A stretch of 9,286 nt of DNA, taken from NCBI GenBank assembly GCA_002469545.1, contig DKMK01000136.1, forward strand, positions 1-9,286, written 5' to 3'. The notes beneath the pieces are model-generated. The model made no database searches and was not told the origin of the DNA. It saw only the letters and a list, made by a program, of their open reading frames with translations. Both the position numbers and the translations under genes were made by a program. The stretch is from Rhodobacterales bacterium UBA7416. GTDB lineage: Bacteria > Pseudomonadota > Alphaproteobacteria > Rhodobacterales > Rhodobacteraceae. Below, in pieces: positions 7,027 to 9,286 of the stretch (its first letter is position 1; every line of letters starts with the position of its first letter).

Positions 7027-7497
7027 ATGGAAAAAATTCCAATGACACCCGCAGGTTTTAAGTCTGCAGATGAAGAACTGAAGCAATTGAAATCTGTGGC
7101 GCGCCCATCAGTGATCCGCGCAATTGCAGAAGCACGCGAGCATGGCGATTTATCAGAGAACGCTGAATACCATTCTGCGCGCGAATTACAGTCGCACATT
7201 GAAGGCCGCGTCAAAGAGTTGGAAGCAATTATCAGCCGTGCAGATGTTATTGATGTGAAGAAGATGTCGGGTTCTGTGAAATTTGGCGCAACGGTTCATA
7301 TGGTTGATGAAGACACCGATGAAGAGCGCACTCTACAAATTGTAGGCGAGCATGAAGCGGACATTGAACGCAACATGATCAACATGAATTCACCTATCGC
7401 ACGCGCCTTAATCGGCAAAGAAGAAGGTGACAGCGTTGAAGTACGCACACCTGGTGGTGTGAAGGATTATGAAATTTTGTCTGTAAAATACATATAA
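7027..7497 (+). CDS. greA: Transcription elongation factor GreA
   Basis: A 156-residue cytosolic factor that enters the secondary channel of RNA polymerase and stimulates cleavage of backtracked transcripts. The N-terminal coiled coil (about 1-78) has the tip motif GDLSENAEYHSA with the catalytic acidic pair Asp41 and Glu44. The C-terminal FKBP-like domain (about 80-156) has FGATVHMVDEDTDEE, SPIARALIGKEEGD and EVRTPGG, ending EILSVKYI. The frame is open upstream to 6970, but the ATG at 7027 gives MEKIPMTPAG, the usual GreA start, and the usual length. A purine-rich AAGGTAAAGAG lies just upstream. The next gene starts 3 nt after its stop. Confidence 0.97.
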   Translation: MEKIPMTPAGFKSADEELKQLKSVARPSVIRAIAEAREHGDLSENAEYHSARELQSHIEGRVKELEAIISRADVIDVKKMSGSVKFGATVHMVDEDTDEERTLQIVGEHEADIERNMINMNSPIARALIGKEEGDSVEVRTPGGVKDYEILSVKYI

Positions 7498-7500
7498 CGT

Positions 7501-8496
7501 ATGAAAATCCCGCAACCAGACAAGACGATCAGCCCAGCAATTTCTGTTGGCATTATTGTCAGCCTTGTTTGGGTTGTGTTGGTTTTCATTTATTTTGCAT
7601 TTAGTGGTCAGCGGTTAAGTGTGGCATTTGATACATCCATTTTAGGGTTATTGACGATGCTGTCTGTGATCCTGCCTATGGTTTTGATTTGGACTGTGGC
7701 CCTGACAGCGGGCACTGCCAAGAAATTAAAAGCCGAGGCCAAGGCATTGCGTAAAGAAATGGCGTCCGTTTCTGAAAATTTGCGCATCACATCCGAACGT
7801 TTGCCACGCGAGCAATCGGAAATCGTTGGGCAGTTGAAATTAATCGCCGAAATGACCGTGCAAAACGATAAACGATTAAAAGAGATTGCCACCAACGGCG
7901 TCAGCCAATCGCCGCAGATTGATATTGTGGATTTGAATCGCACTGTTTTCGGCGATTATCAAACCCATGAACAAGAAACACAGATAACCTTGCCGTTGGC
8001 TGGTGCGACACAGGCAGCTTTGCCCCCAATGCCGGTTGCAGATCTGATTTCTGCGTTAAATTTTCCTGATGATGCCAAAGACAAGGACGGATTTAGGGCA
8101 CTGCGTCGCGCGATGGAAGAGCGCAAGTTACGTGGTCTTTTGGAATCCGCGCAATCGGTGATGTCATTATTAACCGAAGACGGCATTTTCATGGATGATC
8201 TGAACCCTGATCGCCCAGTATCTGGTGCGTGGCGCAAATTTTCAGAGGGCGCGCGTGGGGCAGATGTGTCATCTGTTGGTGGGGTTTTGGACAAAGCGGT
8301 CTTGGGCATTGCGCGGGCGCGCATGAAATCTGATCCCGAATTTCGACAACAGGTATTGCGATTTTTACAGCAATTCGATCAAACGTTGGTTGAGTATGAA
8401 CCACGTCTTCAAAATCACGAGATTACAGATTTCGCCAACACACGCACAGCGCGATGCTTTATGGTTATGGCGCGCGTCAGTGGTGCGTTTGCCTGA
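7501..8496 (+). CDS. Membrane protein of unknown function, two TM helices and coiled coil
   Basis: I do not recognise this 331-residue protein. It has two hydrophobic segments, about 15-35 (VGIIVSLVWVVLVFIYFAF) and 47-70, separated by a short polar loop. A charged heptad-like region follows (about 72-130, rich in Lys, Glu and Leu: AKKLKAEAKALRKEM) that probably forms a coiled coil. After a linker (about 132-182) comes a mostly helical soluble region (about 183-331) with ALRRAMEERKLRGLLESAQS and LRFLQQFDQTLVEYEP. Both ends are probably cytoplasmic. It begins 3 nt after greA and is likely translated from the same message, although no clear ribosome site precedes the ATG. It has no signal peptide and no enzyme motif that I can see. 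It is convergent with aroQ, 18 nt away. Confidence 0.8.
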   Translation: MKIPQPDKTISPAISVGIIVSLVWVVLVFIYFAFSGQRLSVAFDTSILGLLTMLSVILPMVLIWTVALTAGTAKKLKAEAKALRKEMASVSENLRITSERLPREQSEIVGQLKLIAEMTVQNDKRLKEIATNGVSQSPQIDIVDLNRTVFGDYQTHEQETQITLPLAGATQAALPPMPVADLISALNFPDDAKDKDGFRALRRAMEERKLRGLLESAQSVMSLLTEDGIFMDDLNPDRPVSGAWRKFSEGARGADVSSVGGVLDKAVLGIARARMKSDPEFRQQVLRFLQQFDQTLVEYEPRLQNHEITDFANTRTARCFMVMARVSGAFA

Positions 8497-8514
8497 TAGC
8501 CAATAATTCGATCT

Positions 8515-8958
8515 CTATTTTTCAGTCAAAAGTTGCGCCATACGTTGGGTAGCTAGTGCATAGCCCTGAACGCCGCAACCAGCGATGACGGCATCGGCGC
8601 GCATGCTTACGTAAGAGTGATGGCGAAAACTCTCTCTTTTGTGGATTTGGCTTACGTGGACCTCGATCACGGGGCCGTCGAATGTATTTAACGCATCCAA
8701 AACCGCGATCGATGTGTGGGTCAAAGCGGCTGGGTTGATGATAATGCCTGCGGCGTTATCGCGTGCCTCTTGAATCCAATCGACGATTTGACCTTCGTGA
8801 TTTGACTGCATCAATTTAATGTCCATATCAGCCGCGTTTGCCGTTTTTTGGCATTGGGTTTGAACATCATCCAATGTTTCATTGCCATAGATTTCTGGCT
8901 GACGTTTACCCAGCAAATTCAGATTTGGTCCATTGAGGATGTAGATTGTCGTGCGCAT
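8515..8958 (-). CDS. aroQ: 3-dehydroquinate dehydratase, type II
   Basis: A 147-residue enzyme of the shikimate pathway that dehydrates 3-dehydroquinate to 3-dehydroshikimate; type II enzymes form dodecamers in the cytosol. Motifs in order: ILNGPNLNLLGKRQPEIYG (8-25) with Arg19 and the catalytic Tyr24 of the flexible lid, INPAALTHTS (74-83) with Asn75, and EVHVSQIHKRESFRHHSYVS (99-118) with the catalytic His101. These positions match those of the Mycobacterium tuberculosis enzyme. The frame stays open upstream to 9087, but the ATG at 8958 gives the family length, and AAAGGG lies 8 nt before it. It is divergent from glucokinase and convergent with the membrane-protein gene. No terminator is visible in the 18-nt gap. 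Confidence 0.97.
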   Translation of the reverse strand: MRTTIYILNGPNLNLLGKRQPEIYGNETLDDVQTQCQKTANAADMDIKLMQSNHEGQIVDWIQEARDNAAGIIINPAALTHTSIAVLDALNTFDGPVIEVHVSQIHKRESFRHHSYVSMRADAVIAGCGVQGYALATQRMAQLLTEK

Positions 8959-9112
8959 AAAACTGACCCTTTGTTTGAGGGCAAGATAATGGATAGTTTT
9001 GAAAATTACACTGGAAAATTTTCTGTGCGGCGATTCAGGTTCGCATTGTGTCATTGAATTATGAAAAATGTTAGATGGTGCGCCCAAAATTCAGTATCTT
9101 TGATTGCTTGTC

Positions 9113-9135
9113 GCACATGTGATCAGAACATGCGC
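9113..9135. promoter_or_regulatory. Interrupted dyad upstream of glucokinase, candidate operator
   Basis: GCACATGT and ACATGCGC form an 8-bp inverted repeat with one mismatch around a 7-nt spacer, ending 26 bp before the glk ATG. It lies in the 203-nt spacer between divergent aroQ and glk. Size and position suit a repressor site for glk, or a leader hairpin. No regulator can be named. Confidence 0.4.
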
Positions 9136-9161
9136 CATCGGTAATTACGGGGACGGAAACC

Positions 9162-9286
9162 ATGACAATTTTAGTTGCAGATGTTGGTGGCACAAACGCA
9201 CGTTTAGGGTTGGCGAATGGATTGGGATTGGATCAAGCGTCCCTTCAGCGATTTAAAAACGCCGTAAATCTTTCACTTCTGGGGAT
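9162..9286 (+). CDS. glk: Glucokinase, N-terminal part (runs off the right edge)
   Basis: Only the first 41 codons are present. They begin MTILVADVGGTNARLGLA, the ATP phosphate-binding strand-turn of the hexokinase/ASKHA fold in the form typical of proteobacterial Glk, which phosphorylates glucose to glucose 6-phosphate in the cytosol. The start is supported by GGGGACGG about 6 nt upstream. Other sugar kinases of this fold share DVGGTN, so the exact sugar rests on the resemblance to Glk and cannot be checked without the rest of the gene. Confidence 0.8.
   Translation, partial: MTILVADVGGTNARLGLANGLGLDQASLQRFKNAVNLSLLG

Noticed and set aside
8959..9087. 43-residue N-terminal extension of AroQ
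   Set aside because: The frame is open, but AroQ proteins start at MRTTIYILNGPN-like sequence; the ATG at 8958 gives normal length and has its own ribosome site, and the extension has no domain character.

Overview
The window looks like chromosomal DNA of an alphaproteobacterium, most likely a marine Rhodobacterales (Roseobacter-type) with only moderate GC. This is an inference from the appearance of the GreA, ETF-QO, AroQ and globin proteins; no ribosomal marker is present. The DNA is gene-dense. There is no gene-free stretch above 300 bases, and I saw no tRNA, rRNA, CRISPR array, insertion sequence or prophage.

Region 1 (1-5019) is the most interesting. A LysR-type regulator (4135-5019, +) is divergent from a leftward gene run. 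The run holds a canonical glutathionyl-hydroquinone reductase (3001-3981), a fusion of two CDGSH iron-sulfur domains with a glutamate-synthase-type FMN barrel (1465-2997), a second divergent hydroquinone-reductase paralogue with a CPWC active-site motif (340-1392), and a truncated-hemoglobin-like globin cut by the window edge (1-353). Intergenic gaps are 3 nt, 72 nt and an overlap of about 14 nt, so this reads as one operon. Two glutathione/quinone enzymes, a flavin/Fe-S oxidoreductase and a heme protein under one LysR regulator suggest a redox or quinone (possibly NO/O2) stress response. The divergent spacer carries a 14-bp perfect palindrome and a dyad that fits the T-N11-A LysR box.

Region 2 (5020-6851) is a leftward gene for electron transfer flavoprotein-ubiquinone oxidoreductase. 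It passes electrons from ETF to the quinone pool and ends at a clear intrinsic terminator.

Region 3 (6852-8496) is rightward: greA, then 3 nt later a membrane protein of unknown function with two predicted transmembrane helices and a coiled coil.

Region 4 (8497-9286) holds aroQ (type II 3-dehydroquinate dehydratase, leftward and convergent with the membrane protein) and, divergent from it, the first 41 codons of glucokinase (glk), which runs off the right edge. A dyad lies in the aroQ-glk spacer.
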